28,757 nt of DNA from assembly GCA_016295545.1 (NCBI GenBank), contig JAEDLA010000002.1, forward strand, positions 1-28,757. The letters are read 5' to 3'. A model generated the notes under the pieces. It did not search any database. It was not told the origin of the DNA and saw only the letters and a list, made by a program, of their open reading frames with translations. Below, one piece after another: positions 15,822-24,971 of the stretch. Source of the stretch: Oscillospiraceae bacterium. Its GTDB lineage: Bacteria; Bacillota; Clostridia; Oscillospirales; Ruminococcaceae. Within the stretch, counting starts at the first letter, position 1, and each line of letters opens with the position of its first letter. A program made the position numbers and the translations under genes.

Positions 15822-17162
15822 ATGATAGAAAAAATTCTGGCTTTTGCTGAAAAATTCAATATGTTTCCAGCCGGCGCATCTGTTGTCTGCGGACTGTCAG
15901 GCGGTGCGGACAGTACCTGTCTCACCCTCTGTCTGTGGGAGCTGAGGGATAAGCTCGGCATACAGGTCGAGGCACTTCATGTAAACCACCATATTCGTGG
16001 AGCTGAAAGTGACCGTGATGAGCAGTTCTGCCGTGAATTCTGCCGCAGACTGGGAATAAAAATTACTGTTGAGGAGCTGAATGTTCCGGAGTATGCAGAA
16101 GAAAAGTCCATGTCACTGGAAGAAGCTGCAAGGGAACTGCGCTATGAAGCCTTTAAAAGAAATTCCTGCGGCAAAATAATTGCCACTGCACATAATGCAA
16201 ACGATAACCTTGAAACGGCTGTGCTGAATCTTGTGCGGGGTTCGGGAATCAAAGGAATCTCCGGTATTCCGCCGGTCAGGGATAATATCGTAAGACCGCT
16301 GCTGACTTCAACAAGAAGTGAAATAGAGGCTTATCTCCGTGAAAAGGGCTGTTCCTATGTGACCGACAGCACTAATCTTTCCAATGACTGCACACGCAAT
16401 AAGATAAGGCATCTTATTTTGCCTGTCCTTGCTGAGATAAATCCCTCAGCAGTAGAAACATTTATCAGTTCAGCCGATACTCTGCGTGAGGAGAACAGTT
16501 TCATTGAAGCTGAGACTCAGAAAGCGCTGAATAAGTGTAGAAATGGCAGTGAGCTTTCAGATTTGCAGCAATTGCCGCCTCTTATCAGAAAAAGGTGCAT
16601 TGCACGTCTTTTGGCGGATAACTCCGTTCCCTACACTCACGACAGACTTGAACGCTTTGACAGGCTTGTTTCGGAGGAGGGTAAAATAAATGTCAGGAAA
16701 AATATTTATTTAATATCCAGTGATAATAAGCTGAGACTAGAAAAAATCACACCGCAAAAGGAACAGAATTATACAGAAACTGATTTGACAGAAGGAATAA
16801 ATAAACTTTTTTCAGATAAAGAGGTTCTCACTGAGTTTTTATTTGAAAAAAATATAAATATACCTGAAATTGTTAACACAAAATTAGCAATTTACTATCT
16901 TGATTATGATAAAATTATAGGTAAGCTTATTTTGCGAAGCAGGCGCTTCGGAGATAAGATAAAACTATATGGAAATAATTTTACTTCCTCAGTCAAAAAG
17001 CTTATCAATGAGAAGATTCCCCTGAGTCAGCGGAAAGAGCTTCATTTTGTTGAGGACGAAATGGGTACTGTTCTTGTCGAGGGTATCGGCATCGCAAGCC
17101 GTGCTGCTCCCGATGAAAATACAAAAAATTACCTTAAAATTACTATTCTTGATTCACATTAA
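15822..17162 (+). CDS. tilS: tRNA(Ile)-lysidine synthase
   Basis: This attaches lysine to C34 of the CAU-anticodon tRNA-Ile so that it reads AUA, an essential step. The PP-loop SGGADS (26-31) binds ATP. HVNHHIRGAESDRDEQFC and TAHNANDNLETAVLNLVRGSG are the family signatures, and the substrate-binding and C-terminal domains follow (GDKIKLYGNNFTSSVKKLINEKIP near the end). At 446 residues it is normal length. Base composition becomes more AT-rich around 16680-16980, the poorly conserved linker. In Bacillus hprT lies between tilS and ftsH; here it is absent, and a 97-bp hairpin-bearing gap leads straight to ftsH. Confidence 0.95.
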   Translation: MIEKILAFAEKFNMFPAGASVVCGLSGGADSTCLTLCLWELRDKLGIQVEALHVNHHIRGAESDRDEQFCREFCRRLGIKITVEELNVPEYAEEKSMSLEEAARELRYEAFKRNSCGKIIATAHNANDNLETAVLNLVRGSGIKGISGIPPVRDNIVRPLLTSTRSEIEAYLREKGCSYVTDSTNLSNDCTRNKIRHLILPVLAEINPSAVETFISSADTLREENSFIEAETQKALNKCRNGSELSDLQQLPPLIRKRCIARLLADNSVPYTHDRLERFDRLVSEEGKINVRKNIYLISSDNKLRLEKITPQKEQNYTETDLTEGINKLFSDKEVLTEFLFEKNINIPEIVNTKLAIYYLDYDKIIGKLILRSRRFGDKIKLYGNNFTSSVKKLINEKIPLSQRKELHFVEDEMGTVLVEGIGIASRAAPDENTKNYLKITILDSH

Positions 17163-17227
17163 AGGCAATACAGCATAATTATTGTCCTGCGGCAAAAGCG
17201 ATAGCTGTTAATTGTGCGGTGTTGCCT
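17163..17227 (+). other. Hairpin between tilS and ftsH
   Basis: AGGCAA (17163-17168) pairs with TTGCCT (17222-17227), enclosing CAGC (17171) with GCTG (17204). There is no T-tract of terminator type after it. It may be a processing site or stability element that separates the tilS and ftsH messages. Confidence 0.4.
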
Positions 17228-17259
17228 AAAAAACTTTTACAGATTGGAGCTGATATTTT

Positions 17260-19185
17260 TTGACACCTAAAAAGAACAGAGGTATTCTTACCTATCTCCT
17301 TATTATTGTTCTTGCAGTCATTTGTGTATGGTATGTTATGTCGAAAATTTCCGACAGTACCGCCAAAACTGAGTACACTAAGGTGATAAGCTATTTTGAC
17401 AATTATGAGGTTTCCTATTACGAGCTTGATCTTGGCAGCGGAGAGCTTACCTATCAGCTGAAAGGCGAGGAAACAAAGCATAAGTATGAAGTCCCCAATG
17501 TCCAGATTTTCCTGAATGATACTGAAGATTACCGTAAGGAGTACAATAAGCGCAATCCCGACGCTCCTCTTGAACAGGATTATCAGAAAATTACCGATAC
17601 TACGTGGATATACTCCATTATACCTGTAGTTCTCATGGTGATTCTCGGCTGTATTCTTATCTATTTCATGATGAAGCAGACCGGCGGAGGTTCAAAATAT
17701 ACCACCTTCGGCAAGGCTAATATGAAAAATCAGGCGAATGCACGAAAGGCTACCTTTGCCGATGTTGCAGGCGCTGAGGAGGAAAAACAGGAGCTTGCGG
17801 AGATAGTTGACTTTCTCAAGCACCCAAACAAATACAAGGAAATCGGTGCAAAGGTTCCTAAGGGAGTTCTTCTTCTCGGACCTCCCGGTACTGGTAAAAC
17901 TCTCCTTGCAAGAGCTGTTGCCGGTGAGGCAGGCTGTCCTTTCTTCCCGATTTCCGGTTCGGACTTCGTTGAGATGTTCGTCGGTGTAGGTGCTTCAAGA
18001 GTAAGAGACCTGTTTGAACAGGCTAAAAAACACGCTCCGGCTATTATTTTCATTGATGAGATAGACGCTGTGGGACGTCACAGAGGTGCCGGACTTGGCG
18101 GCGGTCATGATGAGCGTGAGCAGACGCTGAACCAGCTTCTCGTTGAAATGGACGGCTTTACCGGAAATGAAAGCGTTATCGTTATTGCGGCTACAAACAG
18201 ACGTGATATTCTTGATCCGGCACTTCTTCGTCCCGGACGCTTTGACAGACAGGTCGTTGTCGGCTATCCGGACGTAAAGGGCAGAGAGGATATTCTCCGT
18301 GTACACGCTAAAAACAAGCCCCTTGCCCCTGATGTTGACCTTAAAGTCATTGCTCAGACAACACAGGGCTTCACAGGTGCTGACCTTGAAAACCTCCTTA
18401 ATGAGGCTGCTCTCCTTGCTGCAAGAAACGGCAGAAAGGCTATTATCGAGTCTGATATTGAAGAAGCTACAATGAAGGTTATTGCCGGTCCGGAGAAGAA
18501 ATCACGCCTTGTGACAGAGCATGACAAGCGTGTGACTGCTTATCACGAAGCAGGTCATGCGGTTGCAGCATATAATCTTCCTACGCAGGATAAGGTTCAT
18601 CAGGTAACTATCATTCAGCGTGGAATGGCAGCCGGACTGACTGTTACACGTCCTGATACAAATGATATGCACGTTTCACGCAATCAGATGCGTGAAAGTA
18701 TCGTAATGATGCTGGGCGGACGTGTGGCTGAGGAGCTTGTTCTCGATGATATCTGCACCGGAGCTTCCAACGATATTGAGCGTGCAACAAATACTGCACG
18801 CAACATGGTAACACGTTACGGATTCTCCAAAAAGCTGGGTACAGTAGTATACGGCTCTGACAATGATGAGGTATTTCTCGGCAAGGATTACGGTCATACC
18901 CGCAATTACAGTGAAGCTGTTGCCGCTCAGATCGATGATGAGGTCAGAGAAATTATTGAAACAGCCTATAAGGACTGCTCAGAGCTTCTTAAAGCTAACA
19001 TTGACAAGCTTCACCTGCTTGCAAAGTATCTGCTGAAATTCGAGAAAATCGATGGACCTGACTTTGAAAAACTCATGAGAGGCGAGATTACCGAAGCGGA
19101 TATTGACGTTGAAGCAAATGCTGAGCCTGAAACAAAAACTGAAGCTTCTGACAACGAAAATACTGAAACTAATACAGAAGAATAA
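17260..19185 (+). CDS. ftsH: ATP-dependent membrane metalloprotease FtsH
   Basis: This is the membrane-anchored AAA+ zinc protease that removes damaged membrane proteins and short-lived regulators. The order is: N-terminal helix (about 8-28), extracytoplasmic domain (about 30-115), second helix (about 118-138) and AAA+ module. The AAA+ module has Walker A GPPGTGKT (207-214), Walker [12 protein letters not shown], the second region of homology ([12 protein letters not shown]) and the protease HEAGH (429-433). The C-terminal tail is acidic and low-complexity. At 641 residues it is full length. The start is TTG, with GGAG ten bases upstream; no nearer in-frame ATG precedes the first membrane helix. 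It closes the rnj unit before a strong terminator. Confidence 0.97.
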   Translation: MTPKKNRGILTYLLIIVLAVICVWYVMSKISDSTAKTEYTKVISYFDNYEVSYYELDLGSGELTYQLKGEETKHKYEVPNVQIFLNDTEDYRKEYNKRNPDAPLEQDYQKITDTTWIYSIIPVVLMVILGCILIYFMMKQTGGGSKYTTFGKANMKNQANARKATFADVAGAEEEKQELAEIVDFLKHPNKYKEIGAKVPKGVLLLGPPGTGKTLLARAVAGEAGCPFFPISGSDFVEMFVGVGASRVRDLFEQAKKHAPAIIFIDEIDAVGRHRGAGLGGGHDEREQTLNQLLVEMDGFTGNESVIVIAATNRRDILDPALLRPGRFDRQVVVGYPDVKGREDILRVHAKNKPLAPDVDLKVIAQTTQGFTGADLENLLNEAALLAARNGRKAIIESDIEEATMKVIAGPEKKSRLVTEHDKRVTAYHEAGHAVAAYNLPTQDKVHQVTIIQRGMAAGLTVTRPDTNDMHVSRNQMRESIVMMLGGRVAEELVLDDICTGASNDIERATNTARNMVTRYGFSKKLGTVVYGSDNDEVFLGKDYGHTRNYSEAVAAQIDDEVREIIETAYKDCSELLKANIDKLHLLAKYLLKFEKIDGPDFEKLMRGEITEADIDVEANAEPETKTEASDNENTETNTEE

Positions 19186-19190
19186 TATTC

Positions 19191-19227
19191 TGCGCATGGA
19201 CTTTTTACAGTTCATGCGCATTTTTTT
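19191..19227 (+). terminator. Strong rho-independent terminator of the rnj-ftsH unit
   Basis: An 11-bp stem, TGCGCATGGAC (19191-19201) with GTTCATGCGCA (19210-19220) and one G-T pair, is followed by seven T residues. Confidence 0.93.
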
Positions 19228-19248
19228 GAAGATTTTTCAGGAAGGGTA

Positions 19249-19277
19249 TTTACAAATCGCTGAATTTGTGATATTAT
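19249..19277 (+). promoter_or_regulatory. Promoter of the ECF component-coaX pair
   Basis: TTTACA (19249-19254), a 17-bp spacer and TATTAT (19272-19277). The short leader holds three ATTGT repeats and a small TCTCC/GGAGA stem, with nothing resembling a known riboswitch. Confidence 0.65.
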
Positions 19278-19333
19278 AAAATTGTATTGTATTGTATCTC
19301 CGATATGGAGAATAATAACAAGGAGGAATTTTT

Positions 19334-19981
19334 TTGAAAAAACAGACGATCAGAACAATGACACAAACCGCACTCTTTATGGCATTAGTGGCGGTATTGG
19401 CGTTCGTGCCTTATGTGGGATATATCAAGATCCCCGTACTGGCAATTCAGGCAACTACCGTTCATATTCCGGTAATTGTAGGCTCTATCCTGCTTGGACC
19501 AAAAGCCGGAGCACTGCTTGGCTTTGAATTTGGTCTTACAAGCCTTATCAACAACACCATGTCACCGGGCGTTACATCTTTTGTATTTTCGCCTTTTATT
19601 GAAATGGGTGACGGTCTCGGCGGCAGTCCGCTGGCACTTGTTATTTGCTTTGTACCGAGAATTTTAGTCGGAGTAGTTCCTTATTTCGTTTATGTCGGTC
19701 TTATGAAGCTCTTTAAAAATCTTAAAGCCAAAAAAGGCGCTGCACTTGCAATTGCCGGTATCACAGGCTCTATGACAAATACAATTCTTGTTATGGGCAT
19801 GATTTATCTTTTCTTCGGCGAAGAATGGGCAGCAGCAAAAGACATCTCCTATAGTGCTGTTTTAGGTGTTATTGGCTCAGTTATAGCTATCAACGGTACA
19901 ATTGAAGCAATTGTTGCCGCTATTATATCTTCTGCTGTTGCAGCTGCCTTGTTTAAGGCGAAATTTGTTGAGGAGAAATAA
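19334..19981 (+). CDS. ECF transporter substrate-binding (S) component, probably for pantothenate
   Basis: This 215-residue integral membrane protein has about six hydrophobic spans and the small, Ala/Gly-rich character of energy-coupling-factor S components. The N terminus has the pattern RTMTQTALFMALVAVLAFVP, where the ALFMAL helix is the usual contact with the shared EcfT subunit. No EcfA or EcfT gene is nearby, so it would use a shared module encoded elsewhere. It lies three bases upstream of coaX, whose product phosphorylates pantothenate, and this is the basis for the substrate guess (PanT-like). TTG start with AAGGAGGAA nine bases upstream. Confidence 0.8.
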   Translation: MKKQTIRTMTQTALFMALVAVLAFVPYVGYIKIPVLAIQATTVHIPVIVGSILLGPKAGALLGFEFGLTSLINNTMSPGVTSFVFSPFIEMGDGLGGSPLALVICFVPRILVGVVPYFVYVGLMKLFKNLKAKKGAALAIAGITGSMTNTILVMGMIYLFFGEEWAAAKDISYSAVLGVIGSVIAINGTIEAIVAAIISSAVAAALFKAKFVEEK

Positions 19982-19984
19982 TTA

Positions 19985-20749
19985 ATGGTTTTAGCAATTG
20001 ATATTGGCAATACTAATATTGTAATCGGCTGCTTTCAGGACGATAAGATTCTTTTCCGTGAAAGGCTTTCTACAAATCAGCTGTCTACATCAATGGAATA
20101 TACTGTAATGCTCAAGAATATTTTTGAGCTGAATGGTATCAGCGAGATGAACTTCGAGGGCGGTATTATTTCCTCTGTAGTTCCCTCTGTAACCCTGACA
20201 GTACGTGAAGCTATGGAAAGACTTACAAAAAAGCACATTATGATAGTAGGACCGGGAATAAAAACAGGTCTGAAAATTATGCTTGATAATCCTGCACAGC
20301 TGGGCAGTGACCGTGTTGCTGACGGAGTTGCGGCTATTAATCTTTATCCCGTTCCGTCGATTCTTATTGATATGGGAACTGCTACCACAATATCGGTAAT
20401 CAATAATAAAAGGGAGTTTATCGGCGGATTGATAATTCCCGGACTTCGTACATCTCTTGATTCCCTTGCCAATAAAACCTCACAGCTGCCGAATATCAGT
20501 CTTGTGCCGCCTAAAAAGGTAATAGGTGCAAATACTATTGACTGTATGCGGAGCGGTATAATAAACAGTACAGCGTCAAGCATTGACGGTATTATTGAAA
20601 AAATCGAAGATGAGCTTGGTGAAAAGTGTACAGTTATTTCTACCGGAGGAATTGCAAAAATTATTATCCCGTACTGCAAGCGTGATATTATTATCGATGA
20701 TGACCTGCTTCTCAAAGGTCTGATGATTATTTACAATAAAAATTTATAA
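19985..20749 (+). CDS. coaX: Type III pantothenate kinase
   Basis: This performs the first committed step of coenzyme A synthesis, ATP-dependent phosphorylation of pantothenate, and is a member of the ASKHA fold insensitive to feedback by CoA. The 254 residues contain the DIGNTN phosphate loop (6-11), the GSDRVADGVAA motif (about 106-116), DMGTATT (about 130-136), GGLIIPGL and STGGIAKII. All positions expected of an active CoaX are present. A monovalent cation is typically needed. Three bases separate it from the S component, so the two are one transcript ending at the terminator that follows. Confidence 0.96.
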   Translation: MVLAIDIGNTNIVIGCFQDDKILFRERLSTNQLSTSMEYTVMLKNIFELNGISEMNFEGGIISSVVPSVTLTVREAMERLTKKHIMIVGPGIKTGLKIMLDNPAQLGSDRVADGVAAINLYPVPSILIDMGTATTISVINNKREFIGGLIIPGLRTSLDSLANKTSQLPNISLVPPKKVIGANTIDCMRSGIINSTASSIDGIIEKIEDELGEKCTVISTGGIAKIIIPYCKRDIIIDDDLLLKGLMIIYNKNL

Positions 20750-20761
20750 TACAATACATCT

Positions 20762-20791
20762 GAACCTGTCCTGCGACAGGTTCTGTTTTTG
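20762..20791 (+). terminator. Terminator after coaX, with an overlapping alternative stem
   Basis: GAACCTGTC (20762-20770) pairs perfectly with GACAGGTTC (20775-20783), followed by TGTTTTTG. The 3' arm can instead pair with CAGAACTTGT (20794-20803) through ACAGGTTCTG (20776-20785) with one mismatch, which would break the terminator. Confidence 0.8.
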
Positions 20792-20833
20792 TACAGAACT
20801 TGTAAGGGAGATTCTTATAACAACCTTTCCTCC

Positions 20834-20863
20834 TTGACAAAATTCCCGGGATTAGTGTATAAT
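20834..20863 (+). promoter_or_regulatory. Promoter of the NrtR-like gene
   Basis: TTGACA (20834-20839), an 18-bp spacer and TATAAT (20858-20863). A second TATAAT follows directly, making the 10-bp palindrome TATAATTATA over the -10, a possible operator. This promoter shows that the frame's upstream extension to 20789 is not the real start. Confidence 0.75.
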
Positions 20864-20899
20864 TATAATGCAGCAATTCAGATAAGGAGAACTGATAAA

Positions 20900-21607
20900 A
20901 TGAATTACAGCAATGAAAATGAATTCCTGAAAGATTATGATCCGGAGCAGTATTCTCCCGTTGCCGTTACAGTAGATTGTGTTGTATTCGGCATAACAAA
21001 AGTCTCCAGCGAAAACTACCGCAAGCTGGATAAGCAGTCACTTAACGTGCTCCTTGTAAAGCGTAAGGATTATCCCTGCAAAGGGCAGTATGCTCTGCCG
21101 GGGGGCTTTGTGGGACAGGACGAAACTCTTGAAGAAGCCGCTGTAAAGGTGCTGAAGCATAAAACCGGACTGGACGACATTTTCCTTGAACAGCTCTACA
21201 CTTTCGGAGATGTAAACCGTGATCCCCGTATGCGTGTTATAAGCTGTGCCTATGTGTCACTTGTCAATACGGAAAATGTGAGTATCTCCGACGCTGAATG
21301 GTTTACAGTTGAGGAGGCGGCTGAGCTTCCCCTTGCTTTCGACCATAACAAAATAGTTCAGGAGGCTGTCATGCGGCTTCGGGGTAAAATAAGCTATACC
21401 GATATTGTTTTCTACATGATGCCGGAGAAATTTACTGTAAGCTCCCTCCAGGAGGTATATGAAATAATTCTCGGTAAAAAGCTCATTCCTGCCGCTTTCC
21501 GCAGAACAATAGCCGATAAGCTTGAAGAAACCGATGAATTTGAAAAATCTGCCGGTCACCGTCCCTCAAGGCTTTACAGAAAAAAGCTGAACAGTAAGGA
21601 CACATAA
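20900..21607 (+). CDS. NrtR-like transcriptional regulator (inactive Nudix domain plus winged helix)
   Basis: The 235 residues comprise a Nudix domain (about 18-158) and a C-terminal winged-helix domain (about 163-230). The latter has the hallmarks KISYTDIVFYMMPEKFTVSSLQ, then NrtR-like FRRTIADKLEE and GHRPSRLYR. The Nudix box (GX5EX7REUXEEXGU) reads here with G69 and E75, but R83 is Lys, E84 is Val, E87 is His and E88 is Lys, so the metal-binding glutamates are gone. In NrtR proteins such domains bind ADP-ribose or a related nucleotide as effector and release DNA of NAD-salvage genes. No NAD gene is in the window, so the regulon is unknown. Start at the ATG after AAGGAG. Confidence 0.85.
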   Translation: MNYSNENEFLKDYDPEQYSPVAVTVDCVVFGITKVSSENYRKLDKQSLNVLLVKRKDYPCKGQYALPGGFVGQDETLEEAAVKVLKHKTGLDDIFLEQLYTFGDVNRDPRMRVISCAYVSLVNTENVSISDAEWFTVEEAAELPLAFDHNKIVQEAVMRLRGKISYTDIVFYMMPEKFTVSSLQEVYEIILGKKLIPAAFRRTIADKLEETDEFEKSAGHRPSRLYRKKLNSKDT

Positions 21608-21701
21608 ATTATTCAAATAATCATCATTCTGTAAAAAGCAACAATTAATTCTGCTGTTGTGAAATAATAATTGTAGCTTGCTATAAAAACTAAAAAAAAC
21701 C

Positions 21702-21730
21702 TTGACAAAAGTTTCTTTTGGGTGTAAAAT
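21702..21730 (+). promoter_or_regulatory. Promoter of the glutamine synthetase gene
   Basis: TTGACA (21702-21707), a 17-bp spacer and TAAAAT (21725-21730). Transcription would start near 21737. A weaker hairpin (ACAATTA 21641, TAATTGT 21668) lies upstream. Confidence 0.75.
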
Positions 21731-21762
21731 AAAAGCATAAAGTTAATATTTATTGAAACAAT

Positions 21763-21804
21763 GGCGTTTCGATTGAGGATTTTTAAATTCACAGTCGGAA
21801 TGCC
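21763..21804 (+). other. Leader hairpin of the glutamine synthetase gene
   Basis: GGCGTTTCGA (21763-21772) pairs over all ten positions with TCGGAATGCC (21795-21804), two of them G-U, followed by TTTATTTATT. It ends 26 bases before the ATG and could act as an attenuator-like or stabilising stem. It does not match the glnA glutamine riboswitch motif. Confidence 0.5.
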
Positions 21805-21830
21805 TTTATTTATTCAAGGAGGAATTTACC

Positions 21831-23933
21831 ATGTCAGAGCAGACAAAAACTAAAACAGTATCAGACTTTTTCGGCTGCAATGTGTTCAGCGATAAGGTCA
21901 TGAGAGAGAGACTTCCGAAAAACGTTTACAAATCAGTCCTCAAAACAAGACGGCTGGGCATTGCTCTTGATAGTGACGTTGCCGACGTTGTTGCAAACGC
22001 TATGAAAGACTGGGCAGTTGAAAAGGGTGCTACTCATTACACTCACTGGTTCCAGCCTATGACAGGCGTTACTGCTGAAAAGCACGACGCTTTTATCTCC
22101 CCCACTGCTGACGGCGATGTTATTCTTGAGTTTTCCGGCAAGGAGCTTGTTAAGGGCGAACCTGACGCTTCCTCTTTCCCCTCCGGCGGACTTCGTGCAA
22201 CCTTTGAAGCAAGAGGCTATACTGCATGGGATCCTACCTCCTGCGCTTTCATAAAGGATAATTCACTTTACATTCCTACAGCTTTCTGTTCATATACAGG
22301 AGAAATTCTTGATAAGAAAACTCCTCTCCTCCGCTCTATGGAGGTCGTAAGCGAACAGGCTCTCAGAATACTTCACCTTTTCGGAAACACAACTGCCACA
22401 AGAGTTACCACAACAGTTGGTCCTGAACAGGAGTACTTCCTCGTTGACAAGAAATACTACGACGAGAGAGAGGACCTTGTACTTACAGGCAGAACCCTTT
22501 TCGGTGCAAAGCCTCCTAAGGGACAGGAGCTTGAAGACCACTACTTCGGTAATATCAAGCAGAGAGTATCCGACTACATGAAAGACCTTGACGAGGAGCT
22601 GTGGAAGCTTGGCATTTATGCAAAAACAAAGCATAACGAGGTTGCTCCGGCTCAGCATGAGCTTGCACCGGTGTTCACTACTTCCAATATTGCTGCTGAC
22701 CATAACCAGCTTACTATGGAGATCATGAAGAAAACTGCTCTCAAGCACGGTCTTGTATGTCTGCTTCATGAAAAGCCTTTTGCAGGTGTAAACGGCTCAG
22801 GTAAGCACAACAACTGGTCTATTTCCTCAAATGACGGTCAGAATCTCCTTGATCCCGGCGATACTCCTCAGGATAATATGCAGTTCCTTACATTCCTCTG
22901 CGCTATCATAAAGGCTGTTGACGAGTATGCTCCCCTCCTGAGACTTTCCGCTGCTTCTGCCGGAAATGACCACAGACTGGGCGCAAACGAAGCTCCTCCG
23001 GCTGTTATTTCAATGTTTATCGGCAGCGAGCTTGAGGGCGTTATCGAAGCTCTTGAAAACGGCACTGTTTACAAGTCTGTTGCTAATCAGGAATTTGAGA
23101 TCGGTGTTGACGCACTTCCCAACTTCCCGAAGGATTCCACCGACAGAAACAGAACTTCTCCTTTTGCTTTCACCGGAAACAAGTTCGAGTTCAGAATGCT
23201 TGGTTCAGCTGATTCTATCTCCTGTACCAACACAATTCTTAATACTATCGTTGCTCAGGCACTCAGCGAATTTGCTGATGAACTTGAAAAGGCTGACGAT
23301 TTCGACAGCGCACTTATGGAACTCCTTATCAGAACAATCAAGGAGCATAAGAGAGTTATTTTCAACGGCAACGGTTACTCCGATGAATGGCTTGCTGAAG
23401 CTGAAAGACGTGGTCTTCCCAACCTTGTTTCAACTGTTGACGCTCTGCCTAAATACACAGAGGAAAAATATGTTTCAATGTTTGAGAAATTCAAGGTTTA
23501 TACTGCCGCTGAAATCAGCTCCAGAACTGAGATTCTCCTTGAAAATTACAGCAAGGTAATCAATATTGAGGCTCTTACTATGCTGGATATTGCTAAGAAG
23601 AAAATCATTCCTACCTGCATAAGCTATACAAAGTCTGTATGCGATGCCGCTATTGCTAAAAACTCAATCGGAATTGACTCCGGCGTTGAAAAGTCACTGG
23701 CAGCAAAGCTTTCATCACTGACTGAGGGCATTGTAAAGGAAACTGCTGTTCTTGATGAAAAGGTCATTGCTGCTCAGGGCAAGGCTGAGGGACTTGAAAT
23801 GGCTAAATTCTACAGAGAAGAAGTTTTCGCTCAGATGCAGACACTCAGAGCTCTTGTTGATGAGACTGAAATGAATGTTTCCGAGGACGCATGGCCGCTT
23901 CCCTCTTACTCAAAGCTTCTCTTTACTGTCTGA
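21831..23933 (+). CDS. glnN: Type III glutamine synthetase
   Basis: This makes glutamine from glutamate, ammonia and ATP as the main entry of ammonia nitrogen. The 700-residue length and N-terminal [21 protein letters not shown] are typical of the GSIII class of Ruminococcus, Bacteroides and cyanobacteria. Catalytic-domain landmarks include [10 protein letters not shown] (E199 in EQEYF), the [13 protein letters not shown] segment, GSGKHNNWS (H326 to W329), [13 protein letters not shown], and [22 protein letters not shown], so metal and nucleotide sites look intact. AAGGAGGAA precedes the ATG. It is a single-gene unit with its own promoter, leader hairpin and terminator. Codons are strongly biased to C-ending and CTT/CTC forms, fitting high expression. 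Confidence 0.97.
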   Translation: MSEQTKTKTVSDFFGCNVFSDKVMRERLPKNVYKSVLKTRRLGIALDSDVADVVANAMKDWAVEKGATHYTHWFQPMTGVTAEKHDAFISPTADGDVILEFSGKELVKGEPDASSFPSGGLRATFEARGYTAWDPTSCAFIKDNSLYIPTAFCSYTGEILDKKTPLLRSMEVVSEQALRILHLFGNTTATRVTTTVGPEQEYFLVDKKYYDEREDLVLTGRTLFGAKPPKGQELEDHYFGNIKQRVSDYMKDLDEELWKLGIYAKTKHNEVAPAQHELAPVFTTSNIAADHNQLTMEIMKKTALKHGLVCLLHEKPFAGVNGSGKHNNWSISSNDGQNLLDPGDTPQDNMQFLTFLCAIIKAVDEYAPLLRLSAASAGNDHRLGANEAPPAVISMFIGSELEGVIEALENGTVYKSVANQEFEIGVDALPNFPKDSTDRNRTSPFAFTGNKFEFRMLGSADSISCTNTILNTIVAQALSEFADELEKADDFDSALMELLIRTIKEHKRVIFNGNGYSDEWLAEAERRGLPNLVSTVDALPKYTEEKYVSMFEKFKVYTAAEISSRTEILLENYSKVINIEALTMLDIAKKKIIPTCISYTKSVCDAAIAKNSIGIDSGVEKSLAAKLSSLTEGIVKETAVLDEKVIAAQGKAEGLEMAKFYREEVFAQMQTLRALVDETEMNVSEDAWPLPSYSKLLFTV

Positions 23934-23998
23934 TTAAAAATCTGTGAGCGGCAGTCTGTCGGTTCCCCGGCAGCTGTTCCTCAGCTGAATATACAAAA

Positions 23999-24034
23999 AG
24001 GCTGCTGTACCAAATGGATACGGCAGCTTTTGTT
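23999..24034 (+). terminator. Terminator after glutamine synthetase
   Basis: GGCTGCTGTACC (from about 24000) pairs with GGATACGGCAGC, with one bulge, across a four-base loop, followed by TTTTGTTT. Confidence 0.85.
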
Positions 24035-24048
24035 TATGGAATTAGTAT
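24035..24048 (-). repeat. Solo end of the MITE-like element
   Basis: On the minus strand ATACTAATTCCATA is identical over 14 bases to the left end of the element at 2912. It sits between the glutamine synthetase terminator and the stop of the TauE gene. No partner end was found, so it is a relic or a chance match. Confidence 0.45.
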
Positions 24049-24050
24049 TA

Positions 24051-24821
24051 TTATTTCACAAGCTTTACTATAATCATTGCAGCTCCAAGCACTACAAGAA
24101 CTGCTCCAACAGCACGGTTAAGCGTTTTTGGCTCCGCCTTATTTGCAAACTTTGCAGCGATCCTCGCCCATAGAAGCGTTGATAAAATACAGAATATCAG
24201 TATGGGTACATCAGGAAAATCTCCTATCACAAAATGCGATACAGCTCCTGTAAGTGCCGTAAATGTCATTATGAAAACACTGGTTCCAACAGCTGTTTTC
24301 AGCTCATATCCAAGAACTGTTGTGAGAATAAGCAGCATCATCATTCCACCGCCTGCACCAACAAATCCGCAGATAAGTCCGATGACTATTCCGCACACCA
24401 CAGACTGGATTATACGTTTTTTTGCTGAAACGCCCATCATTTTTTCCTTTGTAGTCATTACAGGCTTCACAATGAATTTTATACCCAGCAAAAGCGTCAT
24501 TGCCATTGAAAATGAACCCATTGCTTTAGCCGGAATCAGGCTTGCAAGAATACTTCCGGCAAAAGTAAACATCAGAACTGTGAACATCATTACAAGTCCG
24601 TTTTTTATGTCAAGGTTTTTATTTTTGTGATATGTATACGCCGAAACTCCGCTTGCAAGTACATCACTGGCAAGAGCAATTCCCACTGCTTCATAGGCAG
24701 GTACGTCAAGGAATGCGATCAGCATCGGACTTATCACTGCCGCCGCACTCATTCCTGCAAAGCCTGTTCCAAGTCCTGCACCGATTCCGGCAATGAAACA
24801 AATTATAAATTCAATAAGCAT
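24051..24821 (-). CDS. TauE/SafE-family anion exporter or permease
   Basis: This 256-residue membrane protein of about eight spans belongs to the TauE/SafE (DUF81) family, which moves sulfite, sulfoacetate or similar anions. Typical glycine-rich segments are FIAGIGAGLGTGFAGMSAA (N-terminal half) and IGLICGFVGAGGGMMMLLILT (second half), the duplicated signature of the family. A frame continues 23 codons upstream, but the ATG at 24821 has an ideal AGGAGGG site and the promoter at 24855-24883 lies inside that extension, so the short form is right. The substrate is unknown; no sulfur gene is adjacent. Confidence 0.88.
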   Translation of the reverse strand: MLIEFIICFIAGIGAGLGTGFAGMSAAAVISPMLIAFLDVPAYEAVGIALASDVLASGVSAYTYHKNKNLDIKNGLVMMFTVLMFTFAGSILASLIPAKAMGSFSMAMTLLLGIKFIVKPVMTTKEKMMGVSAKKRIIQSVVCGIVIGLICGFVGAGGGMMMLLILTTVLGYELKTAVGTSVFIMTFTALTGAVSHFVIGDFPDVPILIFCILSTLLWARIAAKFANKAEPKTLNRAVGAVLVVLGAAMIIVKLVK

Positions 24822-24854
24822 TTCTATGCCCTCCTGAAAAAAAGTAATAATTCT

Positions 24855-24883
24855 ATTATAGCACCTTACTTCAGCAAATTCAA
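24855..24883 (-). promoter_or_regulatory. Promoter of the TauE/SafE gene
   Basis: On the minus strand TTGAAT (24878-24883), a 17-bp spacer and TATAAT (24855-24860), about 34 bp before the ATG. Confidence 0.75.
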
Positions 24884-24930
24884 GGGGCATTTTTCAAGGG
24901 TTATAGTTATGAACAAAAGCTGAGACACAA

Positions 24931-24964
24931 GAAAAAGGCTGCACAAAATTGCTCTGTGCAGCCT
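24931..24964 (-). terminator. Terminator of the Maf-DUF1015 gene
   Basis: AGGCTGCACA (24936-24945) and TGTGCAGCCT (24955-24964) form a perfect 10-bp stem. On the minus strand it is followed by TTTTTC and lies 7 bp beyond the stop codon at 24972. Confidence 0.9.
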
Positions 24965-24971
24965 GATATTT

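Noticed and set aside
20789..20899. Upstream extension of the NrtR-like gene
   Set aside because: It begins in the coaX terminator and contains the gene's own promoter; the ATG at 20900 has the ribosome binding site.
21737..21830. glnA-type glutamine riboswitch
   Set aside because: The leader lacks the conserved core of that motif; only a plain stem is visible.
24822..24890. Upstream extension of the TauE/SafE gene
   Set aside because: The -10 and -35 boxes lie inside it, and AGGAGGG precedes the ATG at 24821.
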